Assembly (NCBI GenBank): GCA_947489665.1 | Contig: CANLEH010000001.1 | Location: 1,274,501 to 1,338,500 of the forward strand | Direction: 5' to 3' | Source: an uncultured Roseicyclus sp. | Lineage (GTDB): Bacteria; Pseudomonadota; Alphaproteobacteria; Rhodobacterales; Rhodobacteraceae | Length of the DNA: 64,000 nt | Shown here: piece after piece, positions 8,834-17,132 of the stretch | How positions within the stretch are numbered: the stretch's first letter is position 1 | Layout: each line of letters opens with the position of its first letter | The notes under the pieces: generated by a model | Database searches by the model: none | Seen by the model: the letters and a program-made list of their open reading frames with translations, nothing else | Told to the model about the DNA's origin: nothing | Made by a program: the position numbers and the translations under genes

Positions 8834-9385
8834 TTACCCGCAGGATGGGGCGCAGTCACACCCGCCGCATCCATCGCAGGACGGGGCCGAGCAATCGAGC
8901 CCGCCAAGGTCGCATCCACCGCCATCTGCCCCGTCTGATGGCAGCTTGTCGGGCAGGGGCGTGGGTTGTGCACCAGACCCGCCGGACGACGCGCAAAAGG
9001 CGGGCAGGGCGAGCGCCGGCAAGCAGCCGGGGGCTGCGCAATCGCACGCATCGCAGGCCGCATCCGTGCGGTTTTGCTTGCGGCGTTTGCGGTTCCACGG
9101 GCCACGATTGGGGCGACCATCTTCGCCGGAGCCAGCTTCAGGGTCTTGTTCGTTACAGACCGCACAATTGGCGCGCAGGGTGAGGGAGGCCTGCTTGCAA
9201 TCCCGCAGCCGCTGCCGGATGAGGGGAATTGCGGCCCATATGCCGTGGTCGCGGATCGCGTATTTGGCATGGCCCGAACAGCCCGTCCCGCCATGCAGGA
9301 CGGAATGGGCGCAGCGCCAGCCTTTGCGTGGCGAGATCCAGCGTTGATAGCCCCAGATGGCGCCCAATGCGATTTGGCTGACCAT
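8834..9385 (-). CDS. yidD: YidD-like membrane insertion factor with Cys-rich tail
   Basis: A 183-residue protein. Residues about 1-70 match the YidD (haemolytic domain) family: 'GAIWGYQRWISPRKGWRC' and then Cys/His positions leading to 'KYAIRDHGIWAAIPLIRQRLRDC'. YidD proteins are normally 70-110 residues and sit at the inner membrane, helping YidC/Sec insertion. Here about 110 extra residues follow, rich in Cys, Gly, Asp and Pro, ending 'CDGCGGCDCAPSCG'. This tail could bind metal or be disordered. It lies alone between thiolase and a glutathione transferase rather than in the rnpA-yidD-yidC locus. The start ATG 9385 precedes the conserved domain directly. Confidence 0.7.
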   Translation of the reverse strand: MVSQIALGAIWGYQRWISPRKGWRCAHSVLHGGTGCSGHAKYAIRDHGIWAAIPLIRQRLRDCKQASLTLRANCAVCNEQDPEAGSGEDGRPNRGPWNRKRRKQNRTDAACDACDCAAPGCLPALALPAFCASSGGSGAQPTPLPDKLPSDGADGGGCDLGGLDCSAPSCDGCGGCDCAPSCG

Positions 9386-9461
9386 ATTGCCCGTGTCCCG
9401 TTTTCCTTACTTTGCAGGGGGATGGCAGGCGAAACCAGCAAAAATATGGCGCCCCGGCAGA

Positions 9462-10088
9462 TCACCCCAAGGCCCGTTGCATCAGATCATAGGGATGTTT
9501 CCAACCCGGTGTCTCGCTTATGCGGGTCAGCCAGGCGTCGATAGCCGGATAATCGGCACGGTCAAAGGTGAAGGGTTCTTCGTAGAACAGGTAGCCCGCA
9601 CAGGAGATGTCGGCGCAGGTCAGCGCGTCGCCCACCAGCCAGTCGCGCTGGCTGAGTTCGCCTTCAAGCACGCCAAGCGCGGCTTTGAGGCGCCCCGCCA
9701 TGAAGCCGTTGACGTCGGCGTTGCGCTTTTCTTCGGGCAGGAAGTTCATCATGAACCGCAGCGGGCCGGCCATGCCGGAGATCTTCTGGTTGTCGAAGAT
9801 GGTCCAGCGCAGGATCTCGCGCCGCAGGGCAGGGTGTTCGCCGCCGAGTTTGCCTGTCGTCTCCATCACCCAATCCTGGATCACGCCGGATTGGGTCAGG
9901 ATGGTGCCACCGGCGTCAAGGACAGGCACCTCACCCATCGGATTGATTGCCTTGAATTCGGGGGAGCGCGCTTCACCCTTGAAGAAATCGACAAAGTGCG
10001 GCGTCCAATCAACGCCGCCGAGTTCCAGAGCCAGCGCAGCCTTATAGGCATTCCCAGACTCGCCGAAGCAGTAAAGTGTGTTGGACAT
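9462..10088 (-). CDS. Glutathione S-transferase family protein
   Basis: A 208-residue cytosolic GST. The N-terminal thioredoxin-fold domain (about 1-80) includes the glutathione-binding 'GEVPVLDAGGTILTQSGVI', and the all-alpha C-terminal domain is about 85-205. The N-terminus, 'NTLYCFGESGNAYKAAL', has a Ser in the region where serine-type GSTs place the catalytic residue. It is monocistronic on the minus strand, with a 240-bp upstream region containing an inverted repeat. Substrate is unknown. Confidence 0.85.
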   Translation of the reverse strand: MSNTLYCFGESGNAYKAALALELGGVDWTPHFVDFFKGEARSPEFKAINPMGEVPVLDAGGTILTQSGVIQDWVMETTGKLGGEHPALRREILRWTIFDNQKISGMAGPLRFMMNFLPEEKRNADVNGFMAGRLKAALGVLEGELSQRDWLVGDALTCADISCAGYLFYEEPFTFDRADYPAIDAWLTRISETPGWKHPYDLMQRALG

Positions 10089-10127
10089 TTTCCCCCCAAT
10101 GTGCCGCCTCCCGCGGCCCGTTTTTCC

Positions 10128-10150
10128 GGTAACCTTTTGTTAAGGTTAAC
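10128..10150. promoter_or_regulatory. Inverted repeat upstream of the GST gene
   Basis: GGTAACCTT and AAGGTTAAC form an 8-of-9 inverted repeat about 5 bp apart, 40-60 bp upstream of the GST start at 10088. It could be an operator or a small hairpin in the leader. Only symmetry supports this. Confidence 0.3.
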
Positions 10151-10330
10151 GAACGATGATTGCGGCGCGGCGTCAGTTGCAGAGCTGACGACCCAAAAGG
10201 TGAAGGCGTCGCATTGGCTGTTTTCCCCCGATGGACCCCGGGGGTGGATGGTGAATGCGGCGCCGATCCGCTGGTGGTTTCGGGTCGCGCAGCGTGATCG
10301 AAAAACCGGTTCTCACGTCTCGTCTCAGCC

Positions 10331-10543
10331 CTAGCGCTTGCGCGCGTCGATTTCAGAATTGAACAGGCGCAGGCGGGCGATGAATTTCTCTTCGTTGATG
10401 ACGCTGCCCCAGTGTTCGAACAGGAAGCTCAGGAACTCGCCTTCATCAAGGCCCGCCTCCGAGGCGAGGTTGCGCAGCTTGCGGTATCCATCTTCGGACA
10501 TCGCGATATTCGGGCGGCGGGTAAGGCGCAGGCGCTTGGGCAT
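10331..10543 (-). CDS. Small conserved-looking protein, function unknown
   Basis: A 70-residue basic, helical protein beginning 'MPKRLRLTRRPNIAMSEDGY'. It has no membrane segment or recognised motif. The short N-terminal basic strand followed by helices is reminiscent of ribbon-helix-helix proteins, but this is weak. Its ATG overlaps the preceding gene's stop by 1 nt (TGATG), making it the last of four coupled genes beginning with the acyl-CoA dehydrogenase. Confidence 0.55.
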   Translation of the reverse strand: MPKRLRLTRRPNIAMSEDGYRKLRNLASEAGLDEGEFLSFLFEHWGSVINEEKFIARLRLFNSEIDARKR

Positions 10544-11100
10544 CAGTCGAGGTTCTCCATCGAGCCGAAGGGGAAGTCGACACTCGCGAATTCCGGGTAG
10601 GCTTGGCGCAGGATGCTTGTCTGTTGGGTGCTGTCAACGCGGATCAGGTACCAGATGTCGTTCTCATGCAGCATCAGGGTCGTTGTGTTCGACTGGACGC
10701 GGCCAGATCCGTGCTGGCTCATGACGGTCTGGGTCGGCACAAGCGCGTAGGTCAAACCGGTTGAGGTTTCGCCCCAGGTCGCGGCCTGCAAGTCCATACC
10801 GAAGCTTTCGAATGTCATCTGAGACATCATCGCGGTCATTTGGGTTGCTAGCTGCGCCGACAGCACGTCGGCCGGAATGCCGGATTGCGTCGCGATGGTT
10901 TCCAGAATGCGGGGCGGCATGGCGGTCAGCAACGCGCCGTACTCGCGTGCATCAAAGGCCGCCTCGAACCGTTCGATGGCAAGCCGGGCGCCCGCGATGT
11001 CTTGCCCGGTCTGCGCTACGGCCGGACCGGCGCCTGACGCGGCGAGGGTAAGGGCCAGCAGGACGCCACGGATCGGAAGAAGGCGTTTGGGCATCGTCAT
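10543..11100 (-). CDS. Secreted protein of unknown function
   Basis: A 185-residue protein with a clear signal peptide (hydrophobic core about residues 10-27, cleavage near AVAQT). The mature part begins with helices ('ARLAIERFEAAFDAREYGALLTAMPP') and continues with a strand-rich half, so it resembles periplasmic cone-fold proteins, but no family is recognised. It overlaps the upstream membrane-protein gene by 4 nt and the downstream small gene by 1 nt, so it is translated as part of the acyl-CoA dehydrogenase operon. Confidence 0.6.
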   Translation of the reverse strand: MTMPKRLLPIRGVLLALTLAASGAGPAVAQTGQDIAGARLAIERFEAAFDAREYGALLTAMPPRILETIATQSGIPADVLSAQLATQMTAMMSQMTFESFGMDLQAATWGETSTGLTYALVPTQTVMSQHGSGRVQSNTTTLMLHENDIWYLIRVDSTQQTSILRQAYPEFASVDFPFGSMENLD

Positions 11101-11309
11101 TCCTTGCGCATGGACAGCGAGGCGATCATGGCAAGAATTCCGCCAGCGGCAAGGGTGAAGGGAAGAAGGTAGCTTGGAAACGGCTCATCCCCGCCGCCGG
11201 GTGCGCCACTGACGGACGCGATTTCGAGGGCGAGGAGGGCCAGCATCCAGATCAGGCCGACCAGCACGCTGGCCAGCCCGATCAAAAGGATACGACGCCG
11301 GGGCGTCAT
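11097..11309 (-). CDS. Small inner-membrane protein, two helices
   Basis: A 70-residue protein with two membrane helices (about 8-30 and 45-66) joined by a Gly/Pro-rich loop. The basic N-terminus 'MTPRRR' suggests N-in topology. The ATG at 11309 is chosen because it overlaps the acyl-CoA dehydrogenase stop by 1 nt (TGATG); the frame is open further upstream only as antisense-like sequence. It shares a 4-nt ATGA overlap with the next gene. Function unknown. Confidence 0.6.
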   Translation of the reverse strand: MTPRRRILLIGLASVLVGLIWMLALLALEIASVSGAPGGGDEPFPSYLLPFTLAAGGILAMIASLSMRKE

Positions 11310-13084
11310 CAGAAGTTGGCGGCTTCGAGCGCCATGACGTCTTCGCCACCGGCCTGAATGCGGGCCAGATGCGTGGCCGTCATAGGCAGAGTGCGGTTCA
11401 TGTAGAACCGGCCTGTCGCCAGCTTGGTGTTGTGGAAATCGGGATCGGACGTGCCGTTTGCCAGCGCGTCCAGCGAGGCTTTCGCCATCATGCCCCACAT
11501 CAGACCAAGGCAGGTATGGCCGAAGAGGTGCATGAAGTCATAGCTGCCCGAGAGCGCGTTGTTGGGGTTCTTCATGCCTTCCTGCATGAAGTACATGCCC
11601 GCGGCTTGAAGATCCTTGGAGGCGCGTTTCAGCGGCTCGATGAATTCGGCCATGCCTTCAACCTCCGCATTCTCCTTGCAGAAGCCCTTGACCAGATCGA
11701 AAAACGCCATGACGTGCTTGCCGCCATCCTGCGCGAGCTTCCGGCCCACGAGGTCGAGCGCCTGCACGCCGTTCGCGCCTTCGTAGATCATCGCGATGCG
11801 GGCATCGCGGGTGAACTGCGACATGCCCCATTCTTCGATGTACCCATGGCCGCCATAGACCTGCTGTGCCTGCACGGTCATGTCGTAGCCTTTGTCGGTC
11901 AGGAAGCCTTTGATCACAGGCGTCAGCAGCGACACGAGGCCGTCAGCATCCGCATCTTCATTGCGATGCGCACGGTCGATCAGGGTCGAGCCCCACAGAA
12001 GGAAGGCGCGGCCACCCTCTGCAAAACTCTTCTGCTCCATCAGGTTGCGGCGGATATCGGGGTGCACGATCAGCGGGTCGGCCGGGCCGTCGGGGTTTTT
12101 CACACCGGTCACATCACGGCCCTGCAGGCGGTCCTTGGCGTATTCGAGCGCGTTCTGGAACGCGACCTCAGCCTGGGCCAAACCCTGCATACCAACGCCC
12201 AGACGCGCTTCGTTCATCATCGTGAACATGGCGCGCATGCCCTTATGCTCTTCGCCCAGAAGGTAGCCCGTTGCCTCGTCATAGTTCATGACGCAGGTGG
12301 AATTGCCGTGGATGCCCATCTTTTCTTCGATTTTGCCACAGCTGACGCCGTTGCGGGGGCCAAGCGAGCCGTCTTCGTTCACGAGGAACTTGGGCACGAT
12401 GAAGAGCGACACACCTTTGATGCCTTCCGGCCCGCCGACAATCTTGCCGAGGACAAGGTGGACGATGTTGTCGGCCATGTCATGCTCACCCGCCGAGATG
12501 AAGATCTTCTGGCCGGAAATCTTGTAGCTGCCGTCGCCCTGCGGTTCCGCCTTGGTGCGCATCAGGCCCAGATCGGTGCCGCAATGGGGCTCCGTCAGGT
12601 TCATGGTGCCGGTCCAGTCACACGAGATCATCTTGGGCAGATAGGTGTCTTTCTGCTGATCCGTGCCGTGGGCCAGGATGGCAGAGGCCGCGCCATGGGT
12701 CAGCCCGTGATACATGGTGAACGCCTGATTGGCGGAGGAGAACATCTCACCCGTTGCCGTGTTCATCACGTAAGGAAGGCCCATGCCGCCGTACTGCTCA
12801 GGCATGTCGATGCCGGGCCAGCCACCTTCGCGCGTCTCGTCAAAGGCCGCCTTGAAGCCGGTGGGCGTGCGCACAACGCCGTTTTCCATGGTGCAGCCTT
12901 CGGTGTCACCCACAACGTTCAGGGGCGCGAGCACCTCAGAGGCGATCTTACCGGCCTCGCCGAGGATGGCGGTCGTGAAATCACGGTCCAAATCGCCATA
13001 GCCGGGGATGTCAGTGGCCTCGATCTTGAGAACATCGTGGAGGATGAACTCCATATCTTTGGTGGGGGCGGTGTAGCTCGGCAT
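11309..13084 (-). CDS. Acyl-CoA dehydrogenase, large (about 590-aa) type
   Basis: A 591-residue FAD enzyme oxidising acyl-CoA to 2-enoyl-CoA. N-terminal, central and C-terminal dehydrogenase domains are complete, and the C-terminal extension typical of the 590-600-aa subfamily is present. Visible hallmarks are '[20 protein letters not shown]' in the flavin-contacting region, '[12 protein letters not shown]', and '[19 protein letters not shown]' with the catalytic-base Glu. The same subfamily includes DmdC (3-methylmercaptopropionyl-CoA dehydrogenase), so a role in DMSP demethylation products is possible. A strong GGAGG lies before the ATG at 13084. It heads a four-gene coupled operon and lies just downstream of a MerR regulator. 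Confidence 0.9.
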   Translation of the reverse strand: MPSYTAPTKDMEFILHDVLKIEATDIPGYGDLDRDFTTAILGEAGKIASEVLAPLNVVGDTEGCTMENGVVRTPTGFKAAFDETREGGWPGIDMPEQYGGMGLPYVMNTATGEMFSSANQAFTMYHGLTHGAASAILAHGTDQQKDTYLPKMISCDWTGTMNLTEPHCGTDLGLMRTKAEPQGDGSYKISGQKIFISAGEHDMADNIVHLVLGKIVGGPEGIKGVSLFIVPKFLVNEDGSLGPRNGVSCGKIEEKMGIHGNSTCVMNYDEATGYLLGEEHKGMRAMFTMMNEARLGVGMQGLAQAEVAFQNALEYAKDRLQGRDVTGVKNPDGPADPLIVHPDIRRNLMEQKSFAEGGRAFLLWGSTLIDRAHRNEDADADGLVSLLTPVIKGFLTDKGYDMTVQAQQVYGGHGYIEEWGMSQFTRDARIAMIYEGANGVQALDLVGRKLAQDGGKHVMAFFDLVKGFCKENAEVEGMAEFIEPLKRASKDLQAAGMYFMQEGMKNPNNALSGSYDFMHLFGHTCLGLMWGMMAKASLDALANGTSDPDFHNTKLATGRFYMNRTLPMTATHLARIQAGGEDVMALEAANF

Positions 13085-13120
13085 ATTATTATCCTCCCGA
13101 AGGGTGGTCTTTGGTGTTGA

Positions 13121-13510
13121 TCAGGCGGCGGGTTTGTTGCTGGACAGCATGTCACCCACCAGCGTCATTTGGTTGCGCAGCTCATCGATGGCTTCATCCA
13201 GCTCAGCGCGTTGGCGCTCCATATCCGACAAGCGCTCCTGCGCGATGTCGAGGGTCTGGCTCAGCTGCGTTTGCTGGCTGTCATCGACATAGTAGAGGTC
13301 GAGCAGCTGGCGGATTTCCTCAAGGCTGAAGCCAAAGCGCTTGCCGCGCAGGATCAGCTTCAGACGCGCACGGTCACGGCGCGTGAACAGACGGCGCTGG
13401 CCATCTCGGATGGGGAACAACAATTCCTTGGACTCGTAGAAGCGCAAGGTGCGTGGGGTCACGTCAAATGCATCACACATCTGGCGGATCGTCATGGTGT
13501 CCTGGGTCAT
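13121..13510 (-). CDS. MerR-family regulator, probable acyl-CoA metabolism regulator
   Basis: A 129-residue regulator. The winged HTH (residues about 5-70) contains 'CDAFDVTPRTLRFYESKELL' and 'RRLFTRRDRARLKLILRGKR', followed by a dimerising coiled coil (about 80-118). No effector-binding cysteines are present, so it is not a metal sensor. The resemblance is to LiuR-type regulators of branched-chain and fatty acid use. The ATG at 13510 is preferred over 13537 because it starts at the usual distance from the HTH. It lies 36 bp upstream of the acyl-CoA dehydrogenase on the same strand. A dyad 80 bp upstream is a likely autoregulatory operator. Confidence 0.85.
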   Translation of the reverse strand: MTQDTMTIRQMCDAFDVTPRTLRFYESKELLFPIRDGQRRLFTRRDRARLKLILRGKRFGFSLEEIRQLLDLYYVDDSQQTQLSQTLDIAQERLSDMERQRAELDEAIDELRNQMTLVGDMLSSNKPAA

Positions 13511-13589
13511 GAACAGACTTCCCGATTCATCAAACATTTCGTGTCTGGTGCCCCACTTGCGAGTCGATGCCTCACACTACAAGCGAAGA

Positions 13590-13603
13590 TGACGTTTACG
13601 TAA
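13590..13603. promoter_or_regulatory. Putative MerR/LiuR-type operator
   Basis: TGACGTTTACGTAA is an inverted repeat of TGACGT/ACGTAA (5 of 6 matching) around a 2-bp spacer. It lies in the 157-bp region upstream of the MerR gene. ACGT-containing dyads of this spacing are what I recall for LiuR-like regulators. A further ACGTTGCGTCA sequence lies just downstream. Confidence 0.45.
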
Positions 13604-13694
13604 TTCAGACGTTGCGTCATTCCGCATCTGACGAAAGGTCATGCAAAGTGACGTAGGGGCACTTGGAATTATGCTGCCCTTCGGTGGGCGGCGC

Positions 13695-14186
13695 TTAGCG
13701 TCGTGACAGGCGCAAATCGGTGCTCAGATGCCAGCCCTGGCCATCGGGCGTGTCAAAGCGCCAGCCGTTGTCGGACCACGTATAAGAGGTGATCCAGACA
13801 TAGTTTGAAACCGTGCGCTGCATGTCATCGGGGTCGATCAACCCGCGCAGCGGCACCGTCGCAATCTCTTCCCCGCCGGGTGCCTGGTACAGCCACAGGA
13901 CGGTCTCATCGGGATCGCCGCTCCATCCCAGCAGGTTGCCGGTGGCGGGCGAGATCAGAACATATTGCCCATCCGGCGACGGGTGGACGGCGAACCTGCG
14001 GGCCCAGAAATTGAGCGACCAGACCGCGCCTTCCGGTGGGCCAATGAAGATGCGAGGCGGGTCAAGCGACCCGGTCACAGCAAGCCCGGGATAAGGTTCC
14101 ATCGTCCAGGTTTCAGCCGGTGGAAGCGGCGTGTCCGCCTGCGCGGCCTGGGTCAGAGCCAGCGCAAGCAGCGCTGCGCGGATCAT
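13695..14186 (-). CDS. Secreted protein of unknown function
   Basis: A 163-residue protein with a signal peptide (residues 1-17, cleavage after AAQA). The mature part is rich in Trp and Tyr with short strands ('YVLISPATGNLLGWSGDPDE', 'ETVLWLYQAPGGEE'). It has no recognised domain and is probably periplasmic. Its start overlaps the second MerR gene by 4 nt (ATGA), which makes the pair a two-gene operon. Confidence 0.6.
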   Translation of the reverse strand: MIRAALLALALTQAAQADTPLPPAETWTMEPYPGLAVTGSLDPPRIFIGPPEGAVWSLNFWARRFAVHPSPDGQYVLISPATGNLLGWSGDPDETVLWLYQAPGGEEIATVPLRGLIDPDDMQRTVSNYVWITSYTWSDNGWRFDTPDGQGWHLSTDLRLSRR

Positions 14187-14551
14187 AGGTTCGCCGCCGT
14201 TTCATCCCGCAAGGTTTTCAACTCGGCAATCACCTCATCCAGTTCCACACGCCGTTTGTGCAGTTCATCCAACTGCTTGTCGGCATATTGAATCCAGATC
14301 TCTTTCTGCGCTTCCCAGCCTTCGCCTTTGTCATATATTTCAAGCCATTGCCGGATTTCTTCCAGGCTGAAGCCAAAGCGGCGCCCGCGCAGGATCAACG
14401 TCATGCGGGCGACTTCACGGGGGCCATAGAAGCGGGCGCGGCCTTCGCGCTCAGGCGCCAGCAACTCGATATATTCGTAGTGACGCAGCGTGCGGGGCGT
14501 TACGTCGAACTTCGCGCACATCTCTTTGAAATCAAGGCGTTCTTCGGGCAT
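14183..14551 (-). CDS. MerR-family regulator (second copy in the locus)
   Basis: A 122-residue MerR protein closely resembling the one ending at 13121: 'CAKFDVTPRTLRHYEYIELL' and 'MTLILRGRRFGFSLEEIRQWL', with a C-terminal coiled coil (about 85-118). The matching recognition helices suggest related operators. The ATG at 14551 gives the canonical N-terminus; upstream in-frame codons lack family similarity. It is divergent from the thioesterase genes with 122 bp between starts, so it may control them or the beta-oxidation genes. Confidence 0.85.
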   Translation of the reverse strand: MPEERLDFKEMCAKFDVTPRTLRHYEYIELLAPEREGRARFYGPREVARMTLILRGRRFGFSLEEIRQWLEIYDKGEGWEAQKEIWIQYADKQLDELHKRRVELDEVIAELKTLRDETAANL

Positions 14552-14673
14552 GGTTAGGTGTCTCTCGTCTCCCCATGGCGCCAGTATGCCGCGTGGTCGG
14601 CGGTTTGTTAAGACACTTCCCTCTTGCGCCCGGCGCGCGTGCGCCCATGATCCGCGCTGAAGGGACCCATACC

Positions 14674-15117
14674 ATGAGCCAGACATCGCCCCCATCCGCG
14701 CCCGACAAGGCGAAGATCGCCCGGCAGTTCATCGAGGCCATTCCGTTTTCCAAGGCCCTGCAAATGAGCCTGGATGAAATCGGCGATGGATTGGCTGTGA
14801 TTTCAATGCCTTATGATGAAGCTCTGGTCGGCGATCCACGCACAGGCGTGATCCACGGCGGTGCGGTCTCGGCGCTGATGGATACGTGCGGCGGGGCGGC
14901 GGTGATGAGCCATCCTGAGGCTTTGGCGGCCACCGCAACCATTGATCTGCGGATCGATTATATGCGGCCCGCGACACCGGGCGACCGGATCACTGCGCGC
15001 GCTGAATGCTATCATGTCACCCGCTCCGTTGCGTTCATCCGGGCAGAGGCATTCGATCATGATGGGACGCGCCCCGTCGCCGCGGCTACCGGCGCGTTTA
15101 CCGTGACGAGGGGCTGA
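14674..15117 (+). CDS. PaaI-family hotdog thioesterase
   Basis: A 147-residue single hotdog domain, normal for PaaI thioesterases, hydrolysing acyl- or aryl-CoA esters in the cytoplasm. The signature 'GVIHGGAVSALMDTCGGAAV' forms the hot-dog helix with its active-site residues, followed by 'TIDLRIDYMRPATPGD'. The ATG at 14674 is chosen over 14575, whose extra codons are not family-like. It is 9 bp upstream of a second hotdog gene and divergent from a MerR regulator. Confidence 0.85.
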   Translation: MSQTSPPSAPDKAKIARQFIEAIPFSKALQMSLDEIGDGLAVISMPYDEALVGDPRTGVIHGGAVSALMDTCGGAAVMSHPEALAATATIDLRIDYMRPATPGDRITARAECYHVTRSVAFIRAEAFDHDGTRPVAAATGAFTVTRG

Positions 15118-15126
15118 GTTATTCAC

Positions 15127-15630
15127 ATGAGAAAAGCACCTGAACCCGTTCATATCATTAAAGAAAGACGCGACAAGGCGCTGGCGGCGCTGGTCGACGG
15201 CGTGCCGTACATCCGGACCCTAGGCGTCAGCTTTGACCGGCGCGGAGATGAGCTGACGGCGGTGTTGAACTATGACGACAAGCTGATCGGCAACCCGCTT
15301 CTGCCCGCGCTGCATGGCGGTGCGACGGCTTCGTTTCTTGAGGTCTCCGCGATCATGGAACTGTCGTTTGCCATACTCTGGGATGAGATCGAAAGCGGAC
15401 GGTTGGATGCCGATGGCCTGACGCCCGAAACGCTGCCGCGCTTGCCAAAAACCATTGATTTTACAGTAGATTACCTACGATCAGGCCTTCCGCGCGACGC
15501 CTATGCGCGGGCGCGTGTGAACCGATCTGGCCGGCGATATGCCAGCGTGCATGTCGAAGCCTGGCAGGATAATCGCGACCGGCTATTCGCGCAGGCGACG
15601 GGGCATTTTCTGATGCCGGAGCGCGGATGA
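15127..15630 (+). CDS. PaaI-family hotdog thioesterase, second copy
   Basis: A 167-residue hotdog protein with 'LPALHGGATASFLEVSAIMEL' (split around the helix) and 'TIDFTVDYLRSGLPRD'. It is diverged from its upstream neighbour rather than a recent duplicate. It overlaps the MATE gene start by 4 nt (ATGA). The two thioesterases may release CoA from acyl or aromatic intermediates made by the adjoining degradation genes. Confidence 0.82.
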   Translation: MRKAPEPVHIIKERRDKALAALVDGVPYIRTLGVSFDRRGDELTAVLNYDDKLIGNPLLPALHGGATASFLEVSAIMELSFAILWDEIESGRLDADGLTPETLPRLPKTIDFTVDYLRSGLPRDAYARARVNRSGRRYASVHVEAWQDNRDRLFAQATGHFLMPERG

Positions 15631-16961
15631 GTCAGGCTGACCTCAGCGCCCCACCGAAACCTTTGACGCACAAAAGGGTCCTCAAAATCGCGGGGCCCAT
15701 CGTGCTGTCAAACGCGACGGTGCCGCTATTGGGCATCGTCGATGTGGGGGTCGTGGGCCAGATGGGCGAGGCCGCGCCAATCGGGGCCGTGGGCATCGGC
15801 GCCATCATTTTATCCAGTGTTTTCTGGATCTTCGGCTTTTTGCGCATGGGCACCGTGGGCCTTGTGGGACAAGCGGAGGGGGCGGGTGATCGGGCAGAGG
15901 TTTCGGCCATTTTGACACGTGCGCTAATGATTGCGGGCGCGGGCGGGCTGCTTTTGATCTCGCTTTATCCGGTGATCGTTTGGGCGGCCTTTTCGTGGGA
16001 TCCGACCAGTGAAGAGGTGGAGGGTCTGGCACGGGAATACCTGTTCATCCGCATCTGGACGGCACCATTTGCAATTGCCGTCTACGCGCTGACGGGATGG
16101 CTGATCGCACAGGAGCGGACCGGTGCGGTGTTCTGGATTCAGCTGTTGATGAACGGGCTGAACATTGGGCTTAACTTCCTGTTTGTATTGGGTTTTGAGT
16201 GGGGCGTTGCGGGTGTGGCGCTGTCCACAGCGATTGCTGAAATCGTCGGTGCAGCAGTGGGATTCTGGTTCTGCCGCAATGCGTTTGACCGGCCAGATTG
16301 GCGGGATTGGGGGCGTGTTTTTGACCGGGCGCGGATGGTCAAGATGGCGCTTTTGAATGTCGACATCCTGATCCGCTCGGCGCTGCTGGTGGCGATGTTC
16401 ACCTCGTTCACGTTTCTGGGCGCGCAATTCGGGGATGTGACGCTGGCCGCGAACGAAGTTCTCATACAATTCATGTACTTAACGGCATACGCGATGGACG
16501 GTTTTGCCTTCGCCGCCGAGACCCTGATCGCGCGGGCCTATGGGCGGAAAGATCCGGGCCGCGTGCGGCGGTCGGCATTGCTGACATCTGTTTGGGGCTT
16601 GGGGATCTGCGCCTTTTTCGCGCTGCTGTTTACCCTGTTAGGCCCTGTTTTCATTGATATTTTGGCGAAAGACCCTGAGGTGCAGGCGGATGCGCGCATC
16701 TACTTGCCCTGGATGATCGCAGCGCCCCTGGTGGGATGCGCGGCCTGGATGCTGGATGGCATTTTCATTGGCGCCGCGCGGGGCCGGGACATGAGAAATA
16801 TGATGATTATCAGTGCCTTGATCTATGTCGTGGCGGTCATCACGCTGATCCCGAACTTTGCAAATCATGGCGTTTGGCTGGCGCTGTTGATCAGTTTTGC
16901 GGCACGGGGGATCACACTGGGCCTGCGGTATCCGATGCTTGAGCGGGCGGCCCAACCCTGA
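15627..16961 (+). CDS. MATE-family multidrug/solute efflux transporter
   Basis: A 444-residue integral membrane protein with about 12 helices in two pseudo-symmetric halves, the usual MATE size. Recognisable MATE segments are 'KIAGPIVLSNATVPLLGIVD' at the N-terminus and 'AYAMDGFAFAAETLIARAYG' in the second half. It would export cationic or organic solutes by Na+ or H+ antiport. It is coupled to the thioesterase pair by overlap and ends directly on the first copy of a palindromic repeat. Confidence 0.88.
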   Translation: MSQADLSAPPKPLTHKRVLKIAGPIVLSNATVPLLGIVDVGVVGQMGEAAPIGAVGIGAIILSSVFWIFGFLRMGTVGLVGQAEGAGDRAEVSAILTRALMIAGAGGLLLISLYPVIVWAAFSWDPTSEEVEGLAREYLFIRIWTAPFAIAVYALTGWLIAQERTGAVFWIQLLMNGLNIGLNFLFVLGFEWGVAGVALSTAIAEIVGAAVGFWFCRNAFDRPDWRDWGRVFDRARMVKMALLNVDILIRSALLVAMFTSFTFLGAQFGDVTLAANEVLIQFMYLTAYAMDGFAFAAETLIARAYGRKDPGRVRRSALLTSVWGLGICAFFALLFTLLGPVFIDILAKDPEVQADARIYLPWMIAAPLVGCAAWMLDGIFIGAARGRDMRNMMIISALIYVVAVITLIPNFANHGVWLALLISFAARGITLGLRYPMLERAAQP

Positions 16962-17073
16962 CCATTTGGTCACAGTTGCGTCCATCTGGTCGCATTTTTC
17001 GCAAAAAACCCGTCCATTTGGTCACATTTCGGCGCGCTTGCAGACGGCACGGCAAAGAGTGACCAAATGGTCA
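16959..17073. repeat. Four copies of a 14-bp palindrome (TGACCATTTGGTCA type)
   Basis: Copies are at 16959-16972 (TGACCATTTGGTCA), 16979-16992 (CGTCCATCTGGTCG), 17011-17024 (CGTCCATTTGGTCA) and 17060-17073 (TGACCAAATGGTCA). The first includes the stop codon of the MATE gene. Arms TGACCA/TGGTCA flank a 2-bp spacer. Spacing between copies grows (20, 32, 49 bp), so this is neither a tandem nor a CRISPR array. The region separates two convergent genes. Confidence 0.8.
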
Positions 17074-17132
17074 GACTTTCGGCAAAACAGCTTCGAGGAG
17101 AGCCGGAGGCTGGAGGAGGGGCTGAGCGCGGG

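Noticed and set aside
16959-17073. Short CRISPR-like array
   Set aside because: The units are 14-bp palindromes with unequal spacing and no cas genes. A CRISPR array needs longer repeats with near-constant spacers.
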